The position numbers were made by a program, and so were the translations under genes. Source: Blepharisma stoltei (lineage: Eukaryota > Ciliophora > Heterotrichea > Heterotrichida > Blepharismidae). Taken from it: DNA of 64,000 nt. The notes below the pieces were generated by a model. That model was not told the DNA's origin. It searched no databases and saw only the letters and a list, made by a program, of their open reading frames with translations. The stretch is taken from assembly GCA_914767885.1 (NCBI GenBank), contig CAJZBQ010000020.1:558001-622000 (forward strand). The letters run 5' to 3'. Below are positions 31,901-41,210 of this stretch, in pieces. Position 1 is the stretch's first letter. Each line of letters opens with the position of its first letter.

Positions 31901-34900
31901 AATATTTCAGATCTTGAAAAAAAAATCAATGATTTGGAAAATAATTTGCTTGAAAAATCAAATTTAATTGAAAATTTAAAAAACTCAGATTTGAATTTGA
32001 CAAGCTTGCAGGAATTATATAATAATGAAATAACAAAAAACAAAGAAATAGAGTCTGATTTAGAAAAAAAGAAAGTTGAACTAAAGCAATTAGTATTGAA
32101 AATTGATGAAATTGAAAGAAGTTATCAGCAATTAGTCAAAGCAAAGGATGATGAGCTTGAAATTCAAGCTATAAAAGTAAAAAATCTTGAAGAGAGCTTC
32201 AAAAGCTTACAAAATGAAAGTAACGAGAATAAAATCATCATTCAATCTCTTTCTGAAAATTCAAAGGCTCTCGAAAATAAACTTCAAAGCCAATTTGAAA
32301 ATCATCAAAATCTAGAAAATAATTTAATCCTCCCTGAAAAATCTGGTCTAAATTTTATTTTTAATAAAACTTTTAGAAAATTAACAAATATTTAAGAATT
32401 TTAATTTGTGCATATGAGCATCCATATGAATGCTAAAAGTTATACGTTTATGAAGAATTAATATAAAGATTAATCGATTCAATGCAAAACTGCTTGAATA
32501 ATGTTCTACTCGCAATCCCTCCATTAAATTAGATAAAAATTATTTAATATTTTTACCTAAAATATTCTATTATAAAAAATCAAAATTTTGTTCAAAATTA
32601 AAAGGGTGTTAATTTCCAAAAAAATGGAAATTTTACCATTTATTTTGTTGCAATTCAAGGGAGTTAGAAATCTTACAAAACGAAAATAAAGAAAAAATGC
32701 TCATTATTGAAACTTTAACTTCTAGCTCAAAAAATCTTGAAGATCAAGTAGAGGCTGCAAAAAATGAATATCTTTCTCATATAAATGATTTAAATATATC
32801 ATACAATGAAAAAATCAAACTAATTGAAAATTCAAAATCTGAACTCTCTTTGAAAAACCAAGAGCTCGAAAATGAAAACAAGCTGTTAAAAGAAAAAATT
32901 CAAAACTTAGAGTTTATAAAAGATGATTTTGAAATAAAATATCAACAATTAGATGAAATTTGCAAGTCAAAATGCGGAGAAATAGAGAATTTCAAAAAAA
33001 TGATGGAAAATAAAGAGTTATCAAAAGATGAACTAATAACAAATTATAAAGAATTAACTGAAAAGCTTGGGAAGGCGACTCAAAAAATCAATAATTTAAA
33101 AGATGATTTGAGGAAAACACAGGACTTAAAAAATGAAATATTGACACAGAGTGAAGAATTAAAAGAGAAGCTCAGCAAACAGCTAGAAGATTTGGAAAAC
33201 CTTAAAATTAATGAGAAGAATATGGAATCATTAATATCTGATTTGAAAGAAAAGAACGCCAAAAAGATTGATGAAGTCAGAAATTTAAATACTTTAATTG
33301 AGAATATGTCAGAAAAATTACTTTTAAATGAAGAAGATAGATACTCATTAAAGCACGAGCTTGAAGTATAGAACTTTCTCTTCAATAGCGCGATAAGGCG
33401 CATTCCTAGGTTTTACCGGAGGGTCTTGGACATATGAAAACCTGCTATTCATTATTCATGGGGAAGACAAAAAGCCTAAATAAAGAATTCTGCCTGATCA
33501 ATCTCGAGAACTTGAAGAGAGGCTGTGTGGAAAATTTACATTTTGGTTCGTCAAATGGATCTGACGAGCAATTCTGGCCAGTACTTGAAATAAAAAATGA
33601 TAGTTGCCAGAATTTTATTATTTTTCTGATTAAGAGTATGATCAGATTTTTAATAAATGGCGTAGGATCAGACAACCCCACTTAAAAAATATTTATTACG
33701 TTAAACTGATTAATGTCTTATAACAAATGCTTTGTCTTGGTGCCTATATCAATCGCTAGCTATCTTTATGGAATTTAAAAATCCGAAAGCAAATTTTTAA
33801 TAGACGTTTTCAAGCAAAACTTAAAGTGCAAGCACAATTCCATGAGCTCTCATTGCTGCCTAAAAAAGATGCAGCTAGTAGTGATATTCATAACTCAAGT
33901 TTTTCTTTGTCACGATAGTCATCTTAATGAAATTTAAATATACAAAAATCAAATTTTTAATAGACGTTTTAAGCAAAACTTAAAGTATAAGCACAAGTCT
34001 ACGAACTCTTATTGCTGCCTGAAAAAGATGTAGCCAGTAGTGATATTCATAAGTCAGGTTTTTCCATAGTCACTATCGCCATCTTTATAGAATTTAAAAA
34101 TCCAAAAAGTAAATTTTAATAGAAGATTTTAAGGAAAACTTACAGTACAAGTATAACTCCATGAGCTCTTATTGCTGCCTGAAAAAGATGCAGCCAGTAG
34201 TATTTTTCATAGCTTGAGTTTTTCCAGAGTTACTATCTCCATCTTTATGAAATTTAAAAATCCAAAAAGCAAATTTTTATATAGACGTTTTCAAGAATAA
34301 CTTAAAGTATAAGCACAACTCCATGAGCTCTCTTTGCTGCCTGAAAAAGATGCAGCCAGTAGTATTTTTCATAACTCGAGTTTTTCATTGCACCACCATA
34401 GCCATCTTTATGATTTTAAAAATCCAAAAAGTAAATTTTTAATATAGAAATTTTCCCTTAAATGGCGCAGTTTGCCCTTGATTTGCCCACTGAAAAAATT
34501 TTTTGGCTCGACCAGCACCATATGGTTTGGTCAAACCAAAAAAAATTTTCAGTGGGCAAATCAAGGGCAAACAGTGCCATCTATGGGAAATTTCTATAGA
34601 CGTTTTCAAGCAAAACTTTAAGTATAAGCACAACTCCATGAGTTCTCTTTGCTGCCTTAAAAAGATGTAGCCAGTAGTAATATTCATAACTTTGAGTTTT
34701 TCCATAGTCACTATCGCCATCTTTATAGAATTTAAAAATCCAAAAAGCAAATTTTTAATAGACATTTATAGCGAAACTTCAAATACAAGCACAACTCCAT
34801 GAGCTTTCTTTGCTGCCCGAAAAAGATGCAGCCAGTAGTAATATTCATAAATGAGTTTTTCCATGGTCACTATATCCATCTTTATGAAATTTAAAAATCC

Positions 34901-36943
34901 AAAAAGTAAATTTTTAATAGAAGTCTTAAAGCGAAACTTGCAGTATAAGCACAAGTCCATGAGCTCTTTTTGCTGCCTAGAAGGGATGCAGCCAGCAGTA
35001 ATATTCATAACTCAAATTTTTCTATAGTGACTGTAGCCATCTTTATGATTTTAAAAATCCAAAAATTAAATTTTTAATAGACTTTTCAAGTAAAACTTGC
35101 AGTATAAGCACAATTACATTAGCTCTCTTTGCTGCCTTAAAAGATGTAGCCAGTAGTAATATTCATAACTTGAGTTTTTCGATAGTCACTATCGCCATCT
35201 TTATGAAATTAAAAAATCCAAAAAGTAAATTTTTAATAGACGTTTTCATGTGAAACTTCAAGTACAAGCATAGCTCCATGAACTCTCTTTGCTGCCTTAA
35301 AAAGATGTAGCCAGTAGTATTTTTCATAACTTGAGCTTTTCTATTGTCACTATCTCCATCTTTATAGAATTTAAAAATCCAAAAAGTAAATTTTTAATAG
35401 ACGTTTTAAAGCGAAACTTGCAGTGCAAGTACAACTCCATGAGCTCTTTTTAAAGCCTGAAAAAGATATAGCCAGTAGTAATATTCATAAATTAGTTTTT
35501 CCATAGTCACTAATGATGACAGTGGAGACTGGGTGGAATCAAAATTTCTAAAGGAGAAATTTGCGTGTGATGAATGCTACATTATTATTACCAAAGGAAT
35601 TATAGATCAGTTTGAAAGGAATAAGTTGTCTGATCCTATGCCATTTATTAAAATTCTGATCATACTCTTAATCAGAAAAATAATAAAATTCTGGCAACTA
35701 TCATTTTTTTATTCAAGTACTGGCCAGAATTGGCTCGTCAGATCCATTTGACGAACCAAAATGTAAATTTTCCACACAGCCTCTCTTCAAGTTCTCGAGA
35801 TTGATCAGGCAGAATTCTTTATTTAGGCTTTTTGTCTCCCCCATGAATAATGAATAGCATGTTTTCATATGTCCAAGACCCTCCGGTAAAACCTAGGAAT
35901 GCGCCTTATCGCGCTATTGAAGAGAAAGTTCTATAGTTAATGCCGACCTTTTAGAAACTAAAAAAGTCCTTCAAGTGGAAATTGAGAAATCGTCAGAATT
36001 GAAAAATCAAATTGATTTAGAAGTTAACAAAAAGAATGAAATGAAGTTGCGAATTGATTCTTTGGAAGAATCGCAGCTAAAGAATGACAACTCCAAAGAC
36101 CTGCAAACAAGTGAGCTTCAAGAGCAGCTATTAAACTCTAAGCAAGAAATATCTGAAATAAAAGAGCAACAATCAAAAGATCAGAAAATCATCCAGCAGC
36201 TAAAGAACTTAATTGATTCCCAATCTGAAGAAATTAATGAGCTATCCCAAAGCAAATTAAATATGGAATTATCATATTCAAATATTATAAATAACCTTGA
36301 AGAAAAAAATGAAAATTTAGAAAACGAACTTTATACATTAAAGGAATTATCTATCAAAGACAAAAAAATGCTAAAAGAATTAGAGACTTCACTCGATGCT
36401 ACACAAGCAAAATTGTCCGCCTTAAATCAAACTCAAGAAAACGATAAGAAATATTCTGAGCTTGAAGAAAAATTCATTAAGCAAAACAAAACAATAGAAC
36501 ACTTGAGAGCTACAAACAGCAACCTTAATGAAGAAATTGAGGATGTATATTTAAAACTTAAGGAATATAAAGAAAGTGTTCATAAACTTGAAGCAAAGAA
36601 CACAGAATTAAATAGTATGCTAGAGAAACAAAATCATGATATGATAATAAAAACAGATAAAAATAATATTTTCGGAATAATTCAGGAAGAGGAAACGAAA
36701 GGCTTTGATGAGGAGACAGAATACATACCTAGAAAAGAAATAGGAAATATGGTGGATAAGCGAGTGGTAAGTCAAGCATTAGTTAGGTATTTGAATTATC
36801 AAACTCCAGATGATATTAAACGACACCTACTAAAGGCACTTGCAGGAATGCTTGAGCTTAATGATGAGCAGAAGCAAGCTATTGGGCTGATTCAAGGAGG
36901 AGGATTACTATCTAAATTCACAAGCTATATATATGGACCTTAA
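28970..36943 (+). CDS. Golgin-like giant coiled-coil protein with GRIP-like C-terminus, four germline inserts
   Basis: Starts MFNRWLSTIAP at 28970. Nearly the whole chain is heptad coiled coil and ends in VSQALVRYLNYQTPDDIKR..LLKALAGMLELNDEQKQAI, which resembles a GRIP domain (Arl1-binding, trans-Golgi). TGA at 29546-29548 is Trp. Inserts: retroposon plus nested MITE at 30138-30909, MITE 31110-31365, MITE-like 32325-32664, foldback 33367-35933. The last three close the frame exactly at TA (EVS-KIKE, ENN-LEILQ, HELEV-VNADL). The first is one base out of phase unless one A of the aaaaa run at 30917-30921 is dropped; then the product is about 1345 residues. Expected role: vesicle tether. Confidence 0.82.
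30138..30909 (+). mobile_element. Retroposon-like insert with 17-bp target-site duplication, carrying a nested MITE
   Basis: tgagaaagctcaactag occurs at 30124-30140 and 30896-30912. The body starts tgacgtcaccggcatttccg and ends gacgtcgccattttattat, with a stem-loop before the end (gaaattcctcgaaagagg). A full MITE is nested at 30206-30597. The duplication holds a TA (caacTAg) in both copies, which would allow exact removal of 772 nt. Confidence 0.85.
30206..30597 (-). mobile_element. Intact MITE copy nested in the retroposon-like insert
   Basis: Left TAactcccccccccccctccg, right ctcacggagggggggggggg..agTA, with the inverted end hairpin at the right side (reverse orientation relative to 21956). 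It is nearly identical to the intergenic copy, so probably a recent insertion. Confidence 0.93.
31110..31365 (-). mobile_element. Internally shortened MITE IES (256 nt)
   Basis: Ends TAactccctccttcgtgagtg and gttcgctcacggagggggagTA; the middle third seen in long copies is missing. Removal joins KNFEVS to KIKEISEKE in the golgin frame. Confidence 0.9.
32325..32664. mobile_element. MITE-like IES with diverged ends (340 nt)
   Basis: Ends TAatcctccctgaaaaatct and ttgttgcaattcaagggagtTA. Only the ctcc...ggag tips and the attttgtt stretch recall the main MITE. Removal shifts the frame by one and gives HQNLENN-LEILQNENK, an exact coiled-coil continuation. Confidence 0.8.
33780..35500. repeat. Ten tandem ~160-bp satellite units
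   Basis: The marker gatg(c/t)agccagtagt recurs at about 33868, 34027, 34187, 34349, 34664, 34825, 34985, 35143, 35304 and 35465 (the last as gatatag). Spacing is 158-162 bp except once, where a 154-bp palindrome splits a unit. Units also share ctccatgagctctctttgct and tttttaatagacgtttt. Confidence 0.92.
34443..34596. mobile_element. Palindromic foldback nested in the satellite array
   Basis: Left tatagaaattttcccttaaa, right gggaaatttctata, with tttgcccttgatttgcccac and its complement inside and a ttggtcaaacc core. Removal with one TA left restores the satellite unit tttttaaTAgacgttttc exactly, so it inserted after the array formed. Confidence 0.9.
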
Positions 36944-37074
36944 TTTACAAACATACTAGTTGAATAGTTATTAATTGACTAATGGTAAAGTTATTTTTTT
37001 AAAAAATTATCAAAACTAAATTTATTCATTTTCCTATATTTTATTGCTTTAAATAGAATTAAATAATTGAAAAA

Positions 37075-37983
37075 TTAATTACTCGTTGCTGCATCTCTCA
37101 ATAGTGCCAAAGGTCCAATTTTTCTTAAAAATCCCAATTCTTCATCATTATTGACAAGCATAAATCCCATATATGCCATAGAGTTCAAGTCAAACCTATT
37201 AAAGCTTCTTTCTTTTTCTCTTGGCACCACAAGCATCCATCTTCTTGTCAGCACCAAATTATAAGAATGCGAAGGACCCAATAGACTCATCAATTTCTTA
37301 TAAATTCCATACAAATACTCAGATGTTGGGCTATTTGAAAATCCGTGATAAAAGTGTCTGAAATTGAAGCATGGGATTGAAAAAGGCCTTTCACTTCAAT
37401 TTTCTTCGATAATTTTTCCAAGCGGGAAGCTTGATATGCTTGACCATGGGATGACTTGTATGTGTTTATGTTCTTGGCTATATCCAGAAGCAGGGCCTGA
37501 ATTAAAAAATGCGAAAGCGTCCAATTCCTTGCATACGTCATAGGCTACGGATAAGTCATTCGCAGATAAAGGCTCTGCCTGCTTTTCAAATTGATATGTA
37601 ACTATCAGAACATGGTTATTTACGACAGGGAATTTATTAAAAAGTAGTCTATAGCTTTGTCCAATATTTTTTATATGAATTCCCTCCTCAAAAGGATAAA
37701 GAAAAGGATTTGTTTTTTGCGAATTTCTCAGTGGTTTTTTATGCTCTTCAAGCTTTACCGAAATAATAAACTGTATGTCATTATCAATTACTTTTTCTTC
37801 CCTTACCCTTAGCTTAATCACAGATGGCGGATTAGCAGAAGCAATGATTTCTCTTAATTTACTCCCTGACCTTCTCTTCACAATTTTCTTCACAGCCACA
37901 TAGCCAGCTGCAGTAATACTAATTGAAGCTAATGCAACTAAAATATGATACTTCCACTTACGAAAACTATCTAAAAAGTCCAT
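37075..37983 (-). CDS. Ap4A phosphorylase/HIT-like protein with N-terminal membrane anchor
   Basis: ATG 37983 to TAA 37075, 302 residues with one TGA as Trp (EENWSERPF). Residues ~13-33 form a membrane helix (YHILVALASISITAAGYVAV) followed by positive residues. The catalytic part matches ATP adenylyltransferase (Ap4A phosphorylase): FLYPFEEGIHI, NKFPVVNNHVLIVT, then FNSGPASGYSQEHKHIQVIP with the H-x-H-x-Q core. Classical family members are soluble; the anchor is unusual and could place it on mitochondria, ER or peroxisomes. Role inferred: breakdown of diadenosine polyphosphates. Confidence 0.85.
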
Positions 37984-38012
37984 TTATTAGAATGGATTAC
38001 TATCCATTTAAC

Positions 38013-39107
38013 TTAATCCCACAGAGAGTGGATATGGAGCTTGAAATCTTGAATTAGCTTAGGGTGCCAATATTTCTTATCAAGACAAAGCCTGAAGTTT
38101 TCCATCGTGCTCATATCAGTCAGAGTCACCCAAGTCCTATCATTTACATTGTCAAGCCCAGTTCCTGGGGTTGGTGGGAGAACTTGTAGGTGGGTGACTT
38201 CATGGGCTACTTCGATTTCCTGTGAGAAAAATGCTCCTTTTCTTTGGCTAATAAATAAAATATCTTTTTCTGCGTTAAATTGCATCTTTGTGACAACACC
38301 ATCGGCAAGTGCATGGAAAAGATAAGTATATCCAAGAGCCATAAGTGGAATAAGAGGTACCACAAAGGCAGTTACAGCAATAGACCCAGTTGATTGCCAA
38401 GGGGAATCGAATAGTACAGTTTGTTGGAGGAAGTTTTGATTTACATTCAAATGGTCGCTTCTTATATCCATAAATTCATTACCAACTGGATATATAAATC
38501 TGCCACTCCATATGCCATGCCACATGTTAAAGCCGATATAAAAGAAGCTTGACCAGCCAATTTGTCTCGTAAGGGCAGCACCTTGTCCAGCGTCTTTATT
38601 TTCATATAAAATATCACCTTTTTCGAAATTTACATCTGGATCAGGCTCTCTTTGAGGCTCTTGGACGAAATGTGACTTGAAATTCGGGTTATTTAAGTCT
38701 GTTTCTACTTGTGCCCATTTTAATAATTGGTCATTGCCGGTCTCTATATGTTTTCTATAATTTCCAAGTCTTTCAGCTAAATGAGGGTATTTATCTTCAC
38801 TAGGAACAGCTTGGCCATACCATGGATAGGCTGGGAAGCGTCCAGCTCTTCCATACTTGTTGGGGAGATTTCTGATTCTGATTTCTTCAGGTTTTCCGGC
38901 TTCTCTTAAAGCTTCAATTTTAGCGACACTTGAATCAAGTTCGGCTAATCGTTCATCAAGGGTCTTTTGACGTTCTATTTGAGGTTCTGTTTGCTCTGAT
39001 GGAGCAACCTTGTGAAGGACTTTCGCAATTTTTGTATCTAGTTCTTCAGCAGCGCTGGCAGCTGCAGGGCTTGTGAAAGCTCGCCATAATGATCTTCGAG
39101 CCAACAT
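38013..39107 (-). CDS. Mitochondrial membrane protein, unknown function
   Basis: ATG 39107 to stop at 38013, 364 residues. The N-terminus (MLARRSLWRAFTSPAAASAA) looks like a mitochondrial presequence. A helical region follows, then a Tyr/Pro-rich segment (RFPAYPWYGQAVPSEDKYPH), and one or two membrane segments, the clearest being TAFVVPLIPLMALGYTYLFH. The C-terminal ~90 residues are soluble. No family recognised; ciliate-specific subunits of respiratory complexes look like this, which is only a suggestion. It lies head-on to the gene at 39273 and in tandem with the Ap4A gene (29 bp). Confidence 0.72.
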   Translation of the reverse strand: MLARRSLWRAFTSPAAASAAEELDTKIAKVLHKVAPSEQTEPQIERQKTLDERLAELDSSVAKIEALREAGKPEEIRIRNLPNKYGRAGRFPAYPWYGQAVPSEDKYPHLAERLGNYRKHIETGNDQLLKWAQVETDLNNPNFKSHFVQEPQREPDPDVNFEKGDILYENKDAGQGAALTRQIGWSSFFYIGFNMWHGIWSGRFIYPVGNEFMDIRSDHLNVNQNFLQQTVLFDSPWQSTGSIAVTAFVVPLIPLMALGYTYLFHALADGVVTKMQFNAEKDILFISQRKGAFFSQEIEVAHEVTHLQVLPPTPGTGLDNVNDRTWVTLTDMSTMENFRLCLDKKYWHPKLIQDFKLHIHSLWD

Positions 39108-39272
39108 TATTTATTTGCAATGACATTTAATTGGATATCAAAAATATGGATGTCGAATAAAATTATATGTTTATAAAAGACTCGTATTTTATTGCAGATA
39201 GACCGTTTTCAGTAATTATTTAAATTCATATGGTATTAATATTTTATTGCACAATTTAAAACGCTGAAGAAT

Positions 39273-40001
39273 ATGGACAACAGAGTTTCAGAGAGAGTGG
39301 AGAATATTGTAAACTTAGATGATAGAAGCATGCTTGATGAAGAAAATAAATTTTATTATGACCTCGAGCCTATGGATATAAGCGAACCTTATACTAGCAG
39401 CATTACTGATTCGACAGATCATTATTCTTCGAATATAGAATATCATAGCGAAAACCACGATTTATTAGAAGATATTTTTGTTTCAGATCAAAAAGAAAGA
39501 CGTAAAAGAGGCAGAAGACCGATTAGACCTCAAGACCCAATCAGAAAGAAAACCGAGGAAAAAGATAAGTATTGACTTAGAGCGTTTAGAAGTTATACGT
39601 ATCAAAACTACAATGATATTATAAAAGGATTAAGCAAATCAGACGCAGATTTTTGGCAGTTTTATATGAGCCCAGATGGAAAGCCTGGAAAGGGTCATAA
39701 ATTTCTATCATATGGGAAAATTTATAAAACATTTTTATTTTCCCATACAACTTTTAGGAGCGCTTTTAAGAACTGATTTGAGCAGTATGGAGACGAATTG
39801 TTGAAAAAGAAATATGAGCCTGGCAGTGATAAATGGTTTGTATTTTACGATTATGCGAGTAAAGATCTGTGCTATTATGATATGCCGCAGCCTATCCCTG
39901 AATCTCCGCCCTCACCGCTTGTATGCATGACTCTAGACGATGTTGTACCGCCTGAAGAATTTTTACTTGAGTTCAGTGAGCACACTGATACTGCATTATA
40001 A
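39273..40001 (+). CDS. Hypothetical nuclear-type protein with AT-hook-like motif
   Basis: ATG 39273 to TAA 40001, 242 residues, with TGA as Trp at 39573-39575 and in FKNWFEQ. The N-terminal ~70 residues are acidic and disordered. Then comes a basic patch like an AT-hook (RKRGRRPIRPQDP), followed by a folded-looking part rich in aromatics (FRSYTYQNYNDIIKGL, FWQFYMSPDGKPGKG). The C-terminus is Pro-rich (PQPIPESPPSPL). DNA binding is possible; no family recognised. Confidence 0.68.
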
Positions 40002-40381
40002 GAATCTTATAGATTTACGATATTAGTTTCAAATAAAGTGAATAATCATTCATTTCTTTTTAAATTAAGTTCTCCTCTTAATAGAGGTTTCAATTGTCCG
40101 CATTTTATTTATAAATTTCTTCTAATTTATTCTCCTATTTTATCCTTTTATAATAATTAATATTTAGGTTTAGTAATTGAAATAAAAAATAATTTCAAGC
40201 AAATTCTCTTTGAAATAAATTTATTTATTGGCTCATTCAATGCCATAGTGCCTTTGTGACCCTAAAATATTGTCTTGAAGAGCAAAAATGATTAATAAAG
40301 CTGCTTACGCTTTTTTATTAATTGAGAGGCCAAATATAATAATTCAGTGAAATTTTGTTAGTTTTAGGTGATGTATAAAAT
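40002..40381. other. AT-rich spacer, no gene seen
   Basis: 380 nt of AT-rich sequence with stops in all frames between two plus-strand genes; no recognised repeat. Confidence 0.4.
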
Positions 40382-40615
40382 ATGGGATCCTGCATATCTT
40401 CTAATCATAGGATACTGAACGATAAGCAGATTGCTGGAATTGGATTAAAGCACCATGAAAAGAAAGTTGCAATTTACAAAATGTACAAAGAGAAGGCAAA
40501 GCAGGCACCTATATTAAAATTACACATAAATCCATTATATGTGAAAAGGATTTCCAATGATGTGTCAAGCAAGATTGGAACAAGCATTTCTACAACTCAT
40601 ATCGAAGAAGATTAA
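40382..40615 (+). CDS. Small protein with predicted N-myristoyl/palmitoyl anchor
   Basis: ATG 40382 to TAA 40615, 77 residues. It begins MGSCISSN, a good N-myristoylation signal (Gly2, Ser6-like) with Cys4 available for palmitoylation. The rest is basic and helical (KHHEKKVAIYKMYKEKAKQA). A membrane-tethered small adaptor is likely. No family recognised. Confidence 0.6.
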   Translation: MGSCISSNHRILNDKQIAGIGLKHHEKKVAIYKMYKEKAKQAPILKLHINPLYVKRISNDVSSKIGTSISTTHIEED

Positions 40616-40665
40616 GCTGCATGCATATATTAAAGGATTTTAACGAATTTTGTTTTATTTATGTC

Positions 40666-40977
40666 TAACTGCCCCCCTCTGTGAGCGGACAAAAGCATTG
40701 GAAAAAATCACTATTTTTTACCCAGAATTTTATTTTATATATAAGTAATAATTATTATAATGAAATCTCTAGCGAATTCTATGAATTTTAAACAGCTTCA
40801 TTTTAAAAAATAAATTTTACATATTAAATTAATATCTGCTTTAAAATCATTTCGAATTGAGATCTTTTAAATTTCGAAAAAAAATTACTATAAAATTTAT
40901 ATATAATTTTTTTTTAAAAAAATTTAACCCTCGGTGAGCAAACAGAATTTGCTTGTTCGTTCATAGAGAGAGGAGAG
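40666..40977 (-). mobile_element. MITE copy, intergenic, partly decayed
   Basis: Ends TAactgcccccctctgtgag and cttgttcgttcatagagaga..gagTA; interior tataatgaaatctctagcga in reverse orientation. Confidence 0.85.
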
Positions 40978-41210
40978 TAAGCAGATAATAGCCTTGCATA
41001 TTCATATTTCCTCATTTAGATACTCCATTTTTCTAAGATTTAATTATCTGAGCCAAAGAGCTATTAAACTGGTTTTTTTATCTAATAAATTGTTATAATA
41101 TTTGATTATGTTTTTGCTTTTTTCAATTAAAACCTCTGTTAAATTTATTCGAAAGAATTCAAATAGTTACCTGAAATAAAAAGATCCTTTTTTAATCGAA
41201 GTTATTATAA

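Larger units (their letters stand above)
33367..35933. mobile_element. 2.57-kb foldback element with ~310-bp inverted repeats and a satellite core
   Basis: Left arm from tatagaactttctcttcaat (33367 to ~33680) and right arm to attgaagagaaagttctata (~35625-35935) are near-perfect reverse complements. Between them lie ten ~160-bp tandem units. No transposase frame is seen; the frames in the arms mirror each other. Removing 2567 nt and leaving one TA joins KHELEV to VNADLLETKK in the golgin gene. It is the largest insert in the window and belongs with the other TATAG-ended palindromes. Confidence 0.9.

Noticed and set aside
33780-35500. Regular repeats as a CRISPR-like array
   Set aside because: Units are ~160 bp, alike over their whole length and without unique spacers; this is satellite DNA in a eukaryote.
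33434-35751. Open frames in the arms and satellite of the 2.57-kb element, including repeated ~100-codon frames
   Set aside because: Arm frames mirror each other and satellite frames repeat per unit; no transposase or other domain motif.
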